From contig JAKFUR010000056.1 in assembly GCA_021732585.1 (NCBI GenBank), forward strand, positions 1-33,826: a DNA stretch of 33,826 nt, given 5' to 3'. Below are positions 16,290-23,986 of the stretch, one piece after another. The stretch is from Bacteriovoracaceae bacterium (GTDB lineage: Bacteria; Bdellovibrionota; Bacteriovoracia; Bacteriovoracales; Bacteriovoracaceae). The notes beneath the pieces are model-generated. The model did no database searches. It was given only the letters and a program-made list of their open reading frames with translations, and was not told where the DNA came from. The stretch's first letter is position 1; every line of letters begins with the position of its first letter. Both the position numbers and the translations under genes were made by a program.

Positions 16290-16663
16290 ACAACCTCCGT
16301 CTGGATCGTGGCGGAAATATGGAGCATCTTGTGGATGGGGCATTTGTTGGCGATCTCAGTGAGCTTAGTGACTTGTTCGCTGGTGAGATGGGGATCAAAT
16401 TTGAGGGTACGACCGATAATGACTTCTGCGCCTTCGGCCAGAGTCTTCACACCCACGTGTGTGACGCCGATGTCCCAGCCTTTGCGGGCAGCATACATCT
16501 GCATCGTCTGCAGTGTGCAGCCCACCAGAGCGGCCTCCAGCAGCTCGTGAGGGTTCGGTCCGGTGTCTTCGCCACCCAATTTTGCATCCAGATCAGAACA
16601 GAACGCGTGGCGCGCGTCTGAGAGCATAACTTTAAATGGTTTTTCTAACGTTCCATGCACCAT
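16286..16663 (-). CDS. OsmC-family peroxiredoxin-like protein
   Basis: From ATG 16663 the product has 125 residues and the OsmC fold: ELLEAALVGCTLQTMQMYA (Cys49) and IANKCPIHKML (Cys108), the two conserved cysteines that reduce organic hydroperoxides in the family. The ATG has GGAGG 7 bases upstream. A longer frame reaches 16789, but that would run under the divergent methyltransferase and lacks a ribosome site. It is followed without a gap by the pirin gene, so both are likely one oxidative- or electrophile-stress operon. Confidence 0.92.
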   Translation of the reverse strand: MVHGTLEKPFKVMLSDARHAFCSDLDAKLGGEDTGPNPHELLEAALVGCTLQTMQMYAARKGWDIGVTHVGVKTLAEGAEVIIGRTLKFDPHLTSEQVTKLTEIANKCPIHKMLHISATIQTEVV

Positions 16664-16705
16664 GAGGGCCTCCAAAGAGATGTCATTCAAGATAGCTTTA
16701 TACCT

Positions 16706-17329
16706 ATGAAGCCATTTGACCAGAGCTATTGGGATACCCATTATCAAGACATCAAAACCATTGATGGAATTGGTAATGTAAAAGACCACTCGCGCTATCT
16801 CCTTGCGTATTTCAACATCGAGGGATTTAACCCGGAGTCTATGGTCGATTTAGGATTTGGCACCGGCCATTTGATGAAAGAGATGGCGCGCGCGCTCAAG
16901 CCCCGTCGCATCGAAGGTATCGAACCCTCACCGCCCGCTTTTAAACGCATGAAAATGCCTAAGGCGAAACTTCATCACGAAGACCTGGTGACTTGGGCCC
17001 GCAATCCCGCTCGCGCACGTTGGGCCTTTGACTTAGGACTGTGCACATCGGTGCTGCAGTATCTGAGTGATAAAGAACTCAAAGAAGTATTGCCCATTAT
17101 GGCGAAGCGCTGCCGTTATATTTATCTCACGGTGCCAACAGATATTGAGTACAAACGCCAGCAAAGTGAATTGCAGTTCAGTGATTCTTGGGCACGGGTC
17201 AGAACCCGTGATCAATACCAGAAACTCATCCGCCCGCATTTCACCTTTATTTCTAGTCGGATTTTGGAGAGCAAAGTCTTCTACGACGACACCACCACAG
17301 AATTTCAGGATCTGCTCTTTCGGTTCTGA
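16706..17329 (+). CDS. Class I SAM-dependent methyltransferase
   Basis: From ATG 16706 the protein has 207 residues. SAM motif I is VDLGFGTGH (47-55), an acidic strand end follows in IEGIEPSPPAF, and LCTSVLQYLSD fits motif IV. The methyl acceptor is unknown; the C-terminal part (SWARVRTRDQYQKLI) is typical of the group without pointing to a substrate. A longer frame from 16655 would overlap the OsmC start. There is no good Shine-Dalgarno. It is divergent from OsmC with 42 bases between the starts. Confidence 0.85.
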   Translation: MKPFDQSYWDTHYQDIKTIDGIGNVKDHSRYLLAYFNIEGFNPESMVDLGFGTGHLMKEMARALKPRRIEGIEPSPPAFKRMKMPKAKLHHEDLVTWARNPARARWAFDLGLCTSVLQYLSDKELKEVLPIMAKRCRYIYLTVPTDIEYKRQQSELQFSDSWARVRTRDQYQKLIRPHFTFISSRILESKVFYDDTTTEFQDLLFRF

Positions 17330-17417
17330 CTGAATCTTAACGCTATAAATTTTTCACAGCTCGTTTCCTAAGTGAGACCGGCCCTCTAAAGTGCGCTCAC
17401 AACTCTAAGGAGCCTCT

Positions 17418-17960
17418 ATGAAAAACCTTTTTCTCGTCGCCTGCTTGACTGTGACCACGCTCGCCCAAGCCGCCACCTTCAAGCGCCTCAATAAGATTTC
17501 CACATCAAGCCTTGAAGCCCTCACCACGGAGCTCACGGATTCTGTGAGCGATCTTCCCATCGAGTCTCCGGACAATATGGAAACCATGGTGGATCGCCAG
17601 TCGTACAAGTTGACCAATCTCAACGAAGCCGTTCCTGCGACCCTGAAACAGCTCGCTCATCGTCTGGCCGCTGAGGCCCGTGATACCGCCGACAGTGTGA
17701 CCGTGAAAAAGATTACCCTCACCACCTTGAGTTCGTGGGAGCGGGTTGAGAACATTGTTTTCGGGGCGTTTAGCTTCATTGATAACCCTGAGACCCAAAT
17801 GTCGTCATTTTCTGAGACTTTGGTGAACGTTCTTAAGAAGCACCGGGTAGAACTCTACTCCATCGAAGTTATTGGAAATAATGGCACTTTTAGCGCCCTC
17901 GCCGTTGTGGACACCAAGAAACAAGAGATCCTTTTGCTGGGCAGTCAGTACGTTTTGTAA
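17418..17960 (+). CDS. Exported protein of unknown function
   Basis: The 180-residue product has a signal peptide (about 1-18, ending AQA/AT) and no later membrane segment. The rest is mixed helix and strand with no Cys in the mature part and no motif I recognise. AAGGAG lies 7 bases before ATG 17418. It precedes another exported gene on the same strand, but 73 bases and a palindrome separate them. Confidence 0.82.
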   Translation: MKNLFLVACLTVTTLAQAATFKRLNKISTSSLEALTTELTDSVSDLPIESPDNMETMVDRQSYKLTNLNEAVPATLKQLAHRLAAEARDTADSVTVKKITLTTLSSWERVENIVFGAFSFIDNPETQMSSFSETLVNVLKKHRVELYSIEVIGNNGTFSALAVVDTKKQEILLLGSQYVL

Positions 17961-18003
17961 AATCTTCGCAGTCACCTCGCTCTAGCGCCCTCTCAGGCTA
18001 TAA

Positions 18004-18027
18004 CTCATGGGTATCTTTACCCATGAG
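18004..18027 (+). promoter_or_regulatory. Perfect palindrome overlapping the ribosome site of the next gene
   Basis: CTCATGGGTA (18004-18013) pairs perfectly with TACCCATGAG (18018-18027) around a 4-base loop. The second arm contains most of the GAGG that precedes ATG 18034. In RNA it would mask the ribosome site. Alternatively it is a DNA operator, because TATAAC at 17999-18004 resembles a -10 box and would place the transcript start inside it. Confidence 0.5.
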
Positions 18028-18033
18028 GTCTGT

Positions 18034-19533
18034 ATGAAATGGTTAGCCGTACTGGCACTAACTCCATTGCTTTCTTACGCCATGATTTCTCCCGAGGCCC
18101 TCGAGCTCGCGCGTCTGCAACAAGAAGCGGCGGCCCTTCGTCACACTCTCGGTGGCTGCAGTATTACCGAAGCAGGTGAAGAGATTCGTGGGCTGGACGT
18201 GGTTCAAAGTAAAAACGACAAGCGCGCGCTGGTTCTCGATAACAGCATCGCTAACGATACATTTGCCCTTCACGAAGAATGCCGCCAATCACAGGCCGGC
18301 GTTCGCCTTCTTGCCATTCAACAACACGCCAGCGAACTCGCACGCAAGTTGGGCATCCAGACCAGTCTCCCGTCTGGTATTAGCGATGCATTCAGTGCAC
18401 CAGAAGACGAACTTAATCTCGAAACACTTTCTGAAGCCACTGTACGCTCGATGGATCGTGAGCTTTGCCCGAACGATGAGTTACCTAGTGACCTACTCAC
18501 CTGGCACGCTTTCTTTTTACAGAATGGTTATCTCTGCACCGTGCAGACTTACAAAACCATGTCACAGGAATTGAACACCGTTGCCGGCAAAGAATTTGCA
18601 CAGGCCGGTTTTGATGAACTCGCTCAGATGACTCTTCCTCAACTTAAAACACTCTTCAAGTCTGAGTTCGCAGACGAGCTCGCAGAAGACAAATTGAAAA
18701 TCGCTTTCATTCCGCAGCTCTCATACGAGAACGGCATGCTCTCGGGGATTTTCCCTTACCGCTTGTTCTTGGATCAAACAGAAAAAACGGGCTACACGTT
18801 TCTGCAAAGAGAATTGGGTCGCCTCGGCGCTAACGTCAAAGTCATCTACCGCAACAGCCTGGCTCCACTTGAAGCCCAGGTCCGTGAAACAGAAGAAGGT
18901 CTCGCAGAATTAGAAGGCCCCCATTTGGTCATCAGCCGCTCCATGGGATCTCGCGTGATGAACGAAGTGAAGAAGCGTGCTGAGCTTGGTATCGCCAATG
19001 GTACCGCCAGCGTTGCCGCTTGGTACAACGTCGGCGGAACCCCGAACGGAAGTGTGATCGCTGATTATAAATCTCGTCCAGATGTTTTCTATCGCGCCGT
19101 TTTTCCTACTGTGGCCGATACGTTAAAACTTCCTGTGGGTCTGATCGCCAAAGATCCACGCGTGGTGGATCACTTGCCGGCGACAATCTATGCGGCCCTT
19201 GATCGTGCCAATCTTCCCACCATGGCCCATCACGAGCATTTGAATCCTGCCGGCAACAACGCCAGTGCGATGAAAGTCTATAATCTTATTTTCCTTGCGC
19301 CAGGCTATGAGCGTGCCACACAAAACGTGGACCCGGTTTACACACACATGCTCTCTTACGGGCCAACCGAGGGCAGTGCTCCCTTGGCCGGTGCGGCCGT
19401 GGACACGATGGCTTCTGCCCGGGTATTTTATGATCTCGACCATCTTGCGTTCTGGAAATTGACTCCGCAAGAAGGATTGGCCATGTACCTCCGCACACTT
19501 ATCGCAGGTAAAAGAGCAGGGCTTTCATTCTAG
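18034..19533 (+). CDS. Exported alpha/beta-hydrolase-like protein
   Basis: From ATG 18034 the product has 499 residues: a signal peptide (about 1-16, SYA/M), a helical N-terminal region with several Cys, and from about residue 220 a domain like alpha/beta hydrolases. KLKIAFIPQLSY looks like a core strand. VISRSMGSRV looks like a nucleophile elbow with candidate Ser303, although the usual first Gly is Ser. YNVGGTPNGS and FYDLDHLAFW may supply further active-site residues. A lipase or esterase role is a guess from the fold. I prefer ATG 18034 over 18007 because it has GAGG upstream and opens directly into the signal peptide. Confidence 0.7.
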   Translation: MKWLAVLALTPLLSYAMISPEALELARLQQEAAALRHTLGGCSITEAGEEIRGLDVVQSKNDKRALVLDNSIANDTFALHEECRQSQAGVRLLAIQQHASELARKLGIQTSLPSGISDAFSAPEDELNLETLSEATVRSMDRELCPNDELPSDLLTWHAFFLQNGYLCTVQTYKTMSQELNTVAGKEFAQAGFDELAQMTLPQLKTLFKSEFADELAEDKLKIAFIPQLSYENGMLSGIFPYRLFLDQTEKTGYTFLQRELGRLGANVKVIYRNSLAPLEAQVRETEEGLAELEGPHLVISRSMGSRVMNEVKKRAELGIANGTASVAAWYNVGGTPNGSVIADYKSRPDVFYRAVFPTVADTLKLPVGLIAKDPRVVDHLPATIYAALDRANLPTMAHHEHLNPAGNNASAMKVYNLIFLAPGYERATQNVDPVYTHMLSYGPTEGSAPLAGAAVDTMASARVFYDLDHLAFWKLTPQEGLAMYLRTLIAGKRAGLSF

Positions 19534-19573
19534 TTTGTTAAGATTGGGGCCTCCCCCTTTTCATTTCCTTGGA

Positions 19574-19593
19574 CGGCAAGGTATCACTTGCCG
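19574..19593 (+). other. Hairpin in the leader of the next gene
   Basis: CGGCAAG (19574-19580) pairs with CTTGCCG (19587-19593) around a 6-base loop. It ends 6 bases before the AAGGAG at 19599. It could stabilise the 5' end of the mRNA. Confidence 0.35.
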
Positions 19594-19610
19594 CAAACAA
19601 GGAGCCCCCC

Positions 19611-20282
19611 ATGCGTATTCTTTTGACCCTCGCGGTCACTCTCATGTCAGTTTCTGCCTGGGCACTGCCCGTCTACAACTGCGATATCACCGCAACCGCT
19701 AAACGTGGTTCTTGGGGTGAGACGGCAACACCTTGGACAAAAAAACTTCTGCTTTCACCAGCATTCACCAACCGTGTCGATTTTTTGCAAACAACGTTAG
19801 ACCTTCGCGTGGATGCGGGTGGCGTGATTGCGGGCTCGGTGAATAACCAGCCCAACTTCATTCTCCGCGGCGACGTCATGAACGGCAGCTTCGAGAGCGC
19901 TCACCACACTGGCACCATCAAGTGTGAACCAGAGATTCAACTCAGCTTCGTATTGCAGAACAAATCATGGAAGCAGTACTACACCATCGACCCGATTATC
20001 TCTCAGGGCCACATCTTAACGAGTGCCGACTTGGGCTCTGTGGATTACGGTTTCTTGTGCTTTTTGGGTGATGTGAAAGAAGTGAACAACTCTCTCTCAC
20101 TCGGTTTTGGTGTTGTCGGCAAAATCGTCAACGACTATCGCATCGACTTTACTTGGGAAGCGGAAGACTGCGTTCGTTGGACCGGCAGCAATCCTGACGA
20201 CAGCATGTGTATTGAGTACCGACGTAACAAGCGCTCGAAGTCAGTGAAGAACTGCTACGGCGAACCCGATCCACGTTCATAA
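19611..20282 (+). CDS. Exported protein of unknown function
   Basis: From ATG 19611 the product has 223 residues with a signal peptide (about 1-19, SAWA/LP). The mature part has Cys in YNCDIT, IKCEPE, FLCFLG, EDCVRW, MCIEYR and KNCYGE, which suggests disulfides in a beta-rich periplasmic or outer-surface protein. No family is recognised. I chose ATG 19611 because AAGGAG lies 6 bases upstream; an in-frame ATG at 19569 has none. The 16 bases ending in the ATG are identical to those before the exported gene at 21841. Confidence 0.83.
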   Translation: MRILLTLAVTLMSVSAWALPVYNCDITATAKRGSWGETATPWTKKLLLSPAFTNRVDFLQTTLDLRVDAGGVIAGSVNNQPNFILRGDVMNGSFESAHHTGTIKCEPEIQLSFVLQNKSWKQYYTIDPIISQGHILTSADLGSVDYGFLCFLGDVKEVNNSLSLGFGVVGKIVNDYRIDFTWEAEDCVRWTGSNPDDSMCIEYRRNKRSKSVKNCYGEPDPRS

Positions 20283-20293
20283 GATATTTTTAA

Positions 20294-20521
20294 TTACGGG
20301 GAGACGACCTTAACGGTGTCTCCCTTGTACTCGACGACTTGCCCACTGCGGATTTTACAACGCTTACGGGTCTCCACTACGCCATCCACTTTCACAACTC
20401 CCGTCGCGATGATGTGCTTGGCTGCGCCGCCGCTCTCGCACATGTCGGCGATCTTCATGAGATCGCAGAGAGCGATGAACTCGTGGCCAGCAGCGAGGGG
20501 AATTTCGACGGGTGTTTTCAT
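20294..20521 (-). CDS. Small S4-domain RNA-binding protein (YbcJ-like)
   Basis: From ATG 20521 the protein has 75 residues, nearly all one S4 domain: IALCDLMKIADMCESGGAAKHIIATGVVKVDGVVETRKRCKIRSGQVVEYKG, with the S4 loop GVVKVDG and the basic R-KRCKIR segment. YbcJ-type proteins bind RNA and are linked to ribosome-related functions. The start overlaps the stop of the 70-residue gene upstream as ATGA (20518-20521). It is the last gene of a cyclophilin, unknown, S4 operon and is convergent with the exported gene ending at 20282. Confidence 0.88.
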   Translation of the reverse strand: MKTPVEIPLAAGHEFIALCDLMKIADMCESGGAAKHIIATGVVKVDGVVETRKRCKIRSGQVVEYKGDTVKVVSP

Positions 20522-20730
20522 TCGCGTGATCGTCTTTTCATTTCTCTGTTCACCGACTGCAGCAACGCCTTGCACTCGCCTTCCGACATTCCGGCGAGCA
20601 TGTGGCTCTTCTGCAAATCCTTAGCGCCATCGCCGTGAGTTCCAAACGACTCGATCCGATTATTCAGATTATTCCGTAGCGTGCGAAGTTTCTTGGGAGT
20701 CAGGACGGTGAGATCGAGTGCCTCTTTCAT
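20518..20730 (-). CDS. Small protein of unknown function
   Basis: This 70-residue soluble, basic protein (APKKL-type helix TPKKLRTLRNNLNNRIES, then GDGAKDLQKSHMLAGMSEGECKALLQ) has no signal peptide. I recognise no family. It looks real: AAGGA precedes its ATG, it starts 8 bases after the cyclophilin stop, and its stop overlaps the S4 start. With that partner an RNA- or ribosome-related role is possible. Confidence 0.7.
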   Translation of the reverse strand: MKEALDLTVLTPKKLRTLRNNLNNRIESFGTHGDGAKDLQKSHMLAGMSEGECKALLQSVNREMKRRSRE

Positions 20731-20738
20731 GGATTCCT

Positions 20739-21290
20739 TTATTTACGACGAATACTTTTAATCATGACGTTATCCATCGGCACATTCTGATGACCACTGC
20801 GGTTACCGGTGCGGACCGCTTTGATGCGATTCACGATATCCATACCCTTAGTGACCTTGCCAAAAACAGCGTAACCCCAACCTGCTTCTGTCATATCTGT
20901 ATGGTTTAGAGCAGAGTTATTTTCAACGTTGATGAAAAATTGTGCGGTTGCCGAATGAGGGTCTGAAGTCCGCGCCATGGCGACAGTACCTGTTTCATTC
21001 AACAAGCCGTTATTGGCTTCGTTCTTCACAGCTGCGCGTGTGGTTTTCTGCACCATTTTTTTGTTGAAGCCGCCGCCTTGAATCATGAAACCTGGAATCA
21101 CACGGTGGAAGATGGTGTTGTCATAGAACTTGGCATCCACGTAGGCCAAGAAGTTCGCCACACTCAAAGGCGCCTTCTCTTGGTTGAGTTCAATTTCAAT
21201 TACACCGTGAGTCGTTTTCATCACAACCACGGGAGACGCCGCGTAGGCGCTGAAGATGAAAGTACTTAAAATAATGAGCAATGATTTCAT
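20739..21290 (-). CDS. ppiA: Periplasmic cyclophilin-type peptidyl-prolyl isomerase
   Basis: The 183-residue protein has a signal peptide (about 1-17) and a complete cyclophilin domain: FHRVIPGFMIQGGGF holds the active-site Arg, ARTSDPHSATAQFFINV the substrate-binding core, and GYAVFGKVTKGMDIV the C-terminal part. It matches E. coli PpiA closely and should speed proline isomerisation during folding in the periplasm. A GAGG ribosome site 9 bases upstream lies inside a hairpin (21298-21315). It heads a three-gene operon. Confidence 0.95.
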   Translation of the reverse strand: MKSLLIILSTFIFSAYAASPVVVMKTTHGVIEIELNQEKAPLSVANFLAYVDAKFYDNTIFHRVIPGFMIQGGGFNKKMVQKTTRAAVKNEANNGLLNETGTVAMARTSDPHSATAQFFINVENNSALNHTDMTEAGWGYAVFGKVTKGMDIVNRIKAVRTGNRSGHQNVPMDNVMIKSIRRK

Positions 21291-21297
21291 GGATAAT

Positions 21298-21315
21298 CCC
21301 TCAAGAGTTTGAGGG
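21298..21315 (-). promoter_or_regulatory. Hairpin covering the ppiA ribosome site
   Basis: On the minus transcript CCCTCAA (21315-21309) pairs with TTGAGGG (21304-21298) around a 4-base loop. The second arm contains the only Shine-Dalgarno (GAGGG) before ATG 21290, so the fold would limit translation. Confidence 0.45.
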
Positions 21316-21346
21316 GATACACTAACCGATGACTCGGTCGAAGGTC

Positions 21347-21378
21347 TATAGGGTAACGCCCAGTGACGCTACCCTATA
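21347..21378 (-). terminator. Hairpin after the exported gene at 21389, possible terminator
   Basis: A 12-base-pair stem with one mismatch (21347-21358 with 21367-21378, outer arm TATAGGGTA) lies 10 bases past the stop of the upstream minus-strand gene. No T run follows on the minus strand, so termination may be inefficient. Confidence 0.4.
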
Positions 21379-21388
21379 AAGAATAAAA

Positions 21389-21841
21389 CTAGAGTTTACG
21401 GTAGCTGAATTCTTGCTCAGTTCTCATGTCTGAGTGGCAGTTGTCGCCTGAGAACGCTACTTCCGCTGTGATGCCTTCCACAGAAGCTACGCTTCCATCA
21501 CGCTTCACCACTAAAGTGGCTTCCGTTGTCGCGCCCCAAGTGTCGCCGCAGTAACCGCCGGCAACATTGTTTTCCACATTAAACTTGAATGCGATCGTTC
21601 CATTGCCAAGGTCACGGCCATTTCTCAACTCAACCGTTTTAACTGCACGATTACCGTCGACTGAAAAACGCACCAGCGCTTTGCTGGCAGCGAAAATATC
21701 CAACTGCAACTCAACTTCACCAAAACAAAGTTCGCGAGAGAGGCTTACTTCTTTCGTGACGAGTTCAACGTCGCGTGTGAAACAAGCGGTTGAGGCGAAG
21801 ACCGGAAGAGAAATAAATAAGGCCAGAAAAGCTATTTTCAT
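21389..21841 (-). CDS. Small exported protein of unknown function
   Basis: This 150-residue protein has a signal peptide (about 1-16, VFA/ST) and four Cys in the mature part (TACFTR, RELCFG, GGYCGD, DNCHSD), likely two disulfides. Alternating hydrophobic residues suggest a beta-sandwich. It has no recognised family. AAGGAG lies 6 bases before ATG 21841, in a 16-base segment identical to the one before the exported gene at 19611. It is divergent from the arylamine acetyltransferase gene. Confidence 0.8.
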   Translation of the reverse strand: MKIAFLALFISLPVFASTACFTRDVELVTKEVSLSRELCFGEVELQLDIFAASKALVRFSVDGNRAVKTVELRNGRDLGNGTIAFKFNVENNVAGGYCGDTWGATTEATLVVKRDGSVASVEGITAEVAFSGDNCHSDMRTEQEFSYRKL

Positions 21842-21909
21842 GGGGGGCTCCTTGGGGGTTATATGAGGTGGATTTACACCTGCCCCCTGTGGCCGTCTAC
21901 TCTGGCACT

Positions 21910-21918
21910 TGTTAAGAT
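21910..21918 (+). promoter_or_regulatory. Candidate extended -10 promoter for the acetyltransferase gene
   Basis: TG-T-TAAGAT fits an extended -10 box and ends 6 bases before ATG 21925. No Shine-Dalgarno is present, so transcription would start at the A of the start codon. Confidence 0.35.
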
Positions 21919-21924
21919 TCGGCC

Positions 21925-22698
21925 ATGAAGAAATATTTACAAAAGCTCGGCTATAGCGGCGATCTAACCCCTAGTTATGAGTTACTACGCGACTTACACC
22001 GCCTCCATCAGGCCAAAATCCCCTTCGAGAACTTAGACATTTTGTTAAACAAGATCCCCGCCCTGGACGATGCTTCGCTTGAAGCAAAACTCCTCGACTC
22101 TGCCCGTGGCGGCTACTGCTTTGAGCTGAATCTCTCCTTTGGACGCCTCCTACGCAGCTTAGGCTTCGACGTGCAGCCACGACTGGCCCGTGTCCTCCTC
22201 ATGAATCCTGATGCCACTCAAGTGCCTCGCACTCATGTCTGGCTCATGGTGAAACTCAAAGGCGAAATCTATCTCGCCGACGTAGGTTTTGGCGCCGGTT
22301 CAGTGCTGGAGCCAGTCCTGCTTGCGCCTGGTGCGCCTTTTACGCAAGACAAAGAGACCTTCCAAATCCAAGAACTACCCGGTCCTAAGGGACTTACTCT
22401 GATGCGCGAACATCGCGGTGAAATGAAGCCGCTTTATTGGATGGACCCTTCGCCGGTCTATCCCATCGATATGGTGCAAAGTAATTTTTGGGTGGCCACC
22501 TATCCCGGCTCACGCTTTAGACAAGGCCTCACGCTCACGGTCTATCAAGGCCAAGATCGGACCTCGCAAGGTGATCTGAATGGGGCCAAAAATGGCACTG
22601 AGCTCGCACTTCAGCTTAAAAATCGGTTTGGCATTGAGGGTTTAACGCCTCAAGAGTGGGATCAGGTCCATAAGCGTCTGGCCGACATGGCGCTCTGA
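21925..22698 (+). CDS. nat: Arylamine N-acetyltransferase
   Basis: The 257-residue protein is a typical bacterial NAT, which moves acetyl from acetyl-CoA onto arylamines or hydrazines. The Cys-His-Asp triad is complete: Cys65 in RGGYCFELN, His104 in PRTHVWLMV and Asp119 in LADVGFGAG. The N-terminal helical region holds KIPFENLDIL, also conserved in the family. The C-terminal lid is shorter than in enteric enzymes. There is no ribosome site before the ATG. It is divergent from the exported gene at 21841 and upstream of menB. Confidence 0.95.
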   Translation: MKKYLQKLGYSGDLTPSYELLRDLHRLHQAKIPFENLDILLNKIPALDDASLEAKLLDSARGGYCFELNLSFGRLLRSLGFDVQPRLARVLLMNPDATQVPRTHVWLMVKLKGEIYLADVGFGAGSVLEPVLLAPGAPFTQDKETFQIQELPGPKGLTLMREHRGEMKPLYWMDPSPVYPIDMVQSNFWVATYPGSRFRQGLTLTVYQGQDRTSQGDLNGAKNGTELALQLKNRFGIEGLTPQEWDQVHKRLADMAL

Positions 22699-22728
22699 AG
22701 GTAAATTCCCCTCATTCTAGGAGCCTTT

Positions 22729-23616
22729 ATGATATCGCCGATTTTCGATGCAACTCAGTGGACTGAGATCAAAGAATTTCCCTTTGAAGACATCACTTTT
22801 CATAAGGCCAAAAACACCGGCGCGGTTCGGATCGCCTTTAACCGTCCCGAAGTGCGCAACGCCTTCCGTCCCCAAACTGTCGATGAACTCCTCACAGCAC
22901 TTGAATGGTCACACCAACAAAACAATGTGGGCGTGATCTTGCTCACCGGTAACGGTCCATCGGCCAAAGATGGCGGCTGGGCGTTTTGCTCGGGCGGCGA
23001 TCAACGTGTGCGTGGCAAACAAGGCTACGAATACTCAACATCTAAAACATCTCGCGCCGGTCACGGCCGTCTGCATATCCTCGAAGTTCAACGCATGATT
23101 CGTTTCATGCCGAAAGTCGTGATCGCCGTTGTTCCTGGTTGGGCAGTGGGCGGTGGTCATTCACTTCACGTGGTGTGTGACATGACGCTCGCTTCAAAAG
23201 AGCACGCCATCTTTAAACAAACTGATCCTGATGTCGCTTCGTTTGATTCTGGTTACGGCTCGGCATACCTCGCACGCCAAGTAGGTCAGAAGCGCGCGCG
23301 GGAAATTTTCTTCCTCGGTCATAACTATTCGGCGCAAGAAGCTTTTGAGATGGGCATGGTGAACAAAGTTGTTCCGCACGCTGATCTAGAAAAAGAGGCG
23401 CTGGATTGGGCGACCACCATTTGTGGGAAATCTCCTACTGCTATCAAAATGCTGAAGTTTGGTTTTAACTTGATTGATGACGGTTTGGTCGGTCAGCAGA
23501 TTTTTGCGGGCGAAGCCACTCGCCTCGCTTACGGTACTGAAGAAGCCCAAGAGGGCCGCACGGCCTTCCTTGAAAAACGTGATCCTGCTTTCGAGCAATA
23601 CCCATGGTTGTATTAA
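22729..23616 (+). CDS. menB: 1,4-dihydroxy-2-naphthoyl-CoA synthase (MenB)
   Basis: The 295-residue crotonase-fold enzyme closes the second ring of menaquinone by Dieckmann condensation of o-succinylbenzoyl-CoA. MenB-specific features are present: RPEVRNAFRPQTVDEL, the loop GWAFCSGGDQRVRG, GWAVGGGHSLHVVCD for the oxyanion hole, and QTDPDVASFDSGYGSA with the conserved Ser/Asp. The C-terminus ends EKRDPAFEQYPWLY, as in the family. GGAG precedes ATG 22729. The organism therefore probably uses menaquinone. No other men gene is in the window. The next gene starts 2 bases after its stop. Confidence 0.95.
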   Translation: MISPIFDATQWTEIKEFPFEDITFHKAKNTGAVRIAFNRPEVRNAFRPQTVDELLTALEWSHQQNNVGVILLTGNGPSAKDGGWAFCSGGDQRVRGKQGYEYSTSKTSRAGHGRLHILEVQRMIRFMPKVVIAVVPGWAVGGGHSLHVVCDMTLASKEHAIFKQTDPDVASFDSGYGSAYLARQVGQKRAREIFFLGHNYSAQEAFEMGMVNKVVPHADLEKEALDWATTICGKSPTAIKMLKFGFNLIDDGLVGQQIFAGEATRLAYGTEEAQEGRTAFLEKRDPAFEQYPWLY

Positions 23617-23617
23617 T

Positions 23618-23986
23618 ATGGCCGAGCATCTACACGTCTGGGGAATGAAGCACGAAGACCAAATGGATAAACTCATCCAGGTCTTCACTGACTTTGAGGT
23701 CCCGCATACTTTTCATGATTACCGTGATGATCAACCGGAAGATGATCGTCTTCAGCGTTGGGCCGATTATCTCCAGCAAGATTTTCCCGTGAATGGTCGC
23801 AGCACCCTGTGGAAAAAATCAGAACGCATGTTCATGAAGCTTGAACCTGCTGAGCGCATGAATTGGCTTCGTAAGCATTACCAGGTTCTTGAACGTCCAA
23901 TCGTGGAAGACGAGAACTTTGAGGTGCTCATGACTGGTGCACGGCCGGAGCGCATTCTTAAAGAACTCTGCAACATCAGACTTTAA
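23618..23986 (+). CDS. ArsC/Spx-like thioredoxin-fold protein without the catalytic cysteine
   Basis: From ATG 23618 the protein has 122 residues. The segments HLHVWGMK, VPHTFHDYRDDQPEDDRLQRWADYL, GRSTLWKKSER and ERPIVEDENFEVLMTGARPERILKEL follow the ArsC/YffB pattern across the whole domain. The family's active-site Cys (as in KNCDT) is replaced by Glu13 in MKHEDQ, so reductase activity is not expected. The only Cys is near the C-terminus. It starts 2 bases after menB with no ribosome site of its own, so it is probably co-translated with menB. Its 3' end overlaps the Fic gene by 11 bases. Confidence 0.8.
   Translation: MAEHLHVWGMKHEDQMDKLIQVFTDFEVPHTFHDYRDDQPEDDRLQRWADYLQQDFPVNGRSTLWKKSERMFMKLEPAERMNWLRKHYQVLERPIVEDENFEVLMTGARPERILKELCNIRL

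Noticed and set aside
20298-20324. 7-base-pair GGGAGAC/GTCTCCC hairpin between convergent genes, considered as a terminator
   Set aside because: It lies within the S4 coding end and has no T run on either strand.
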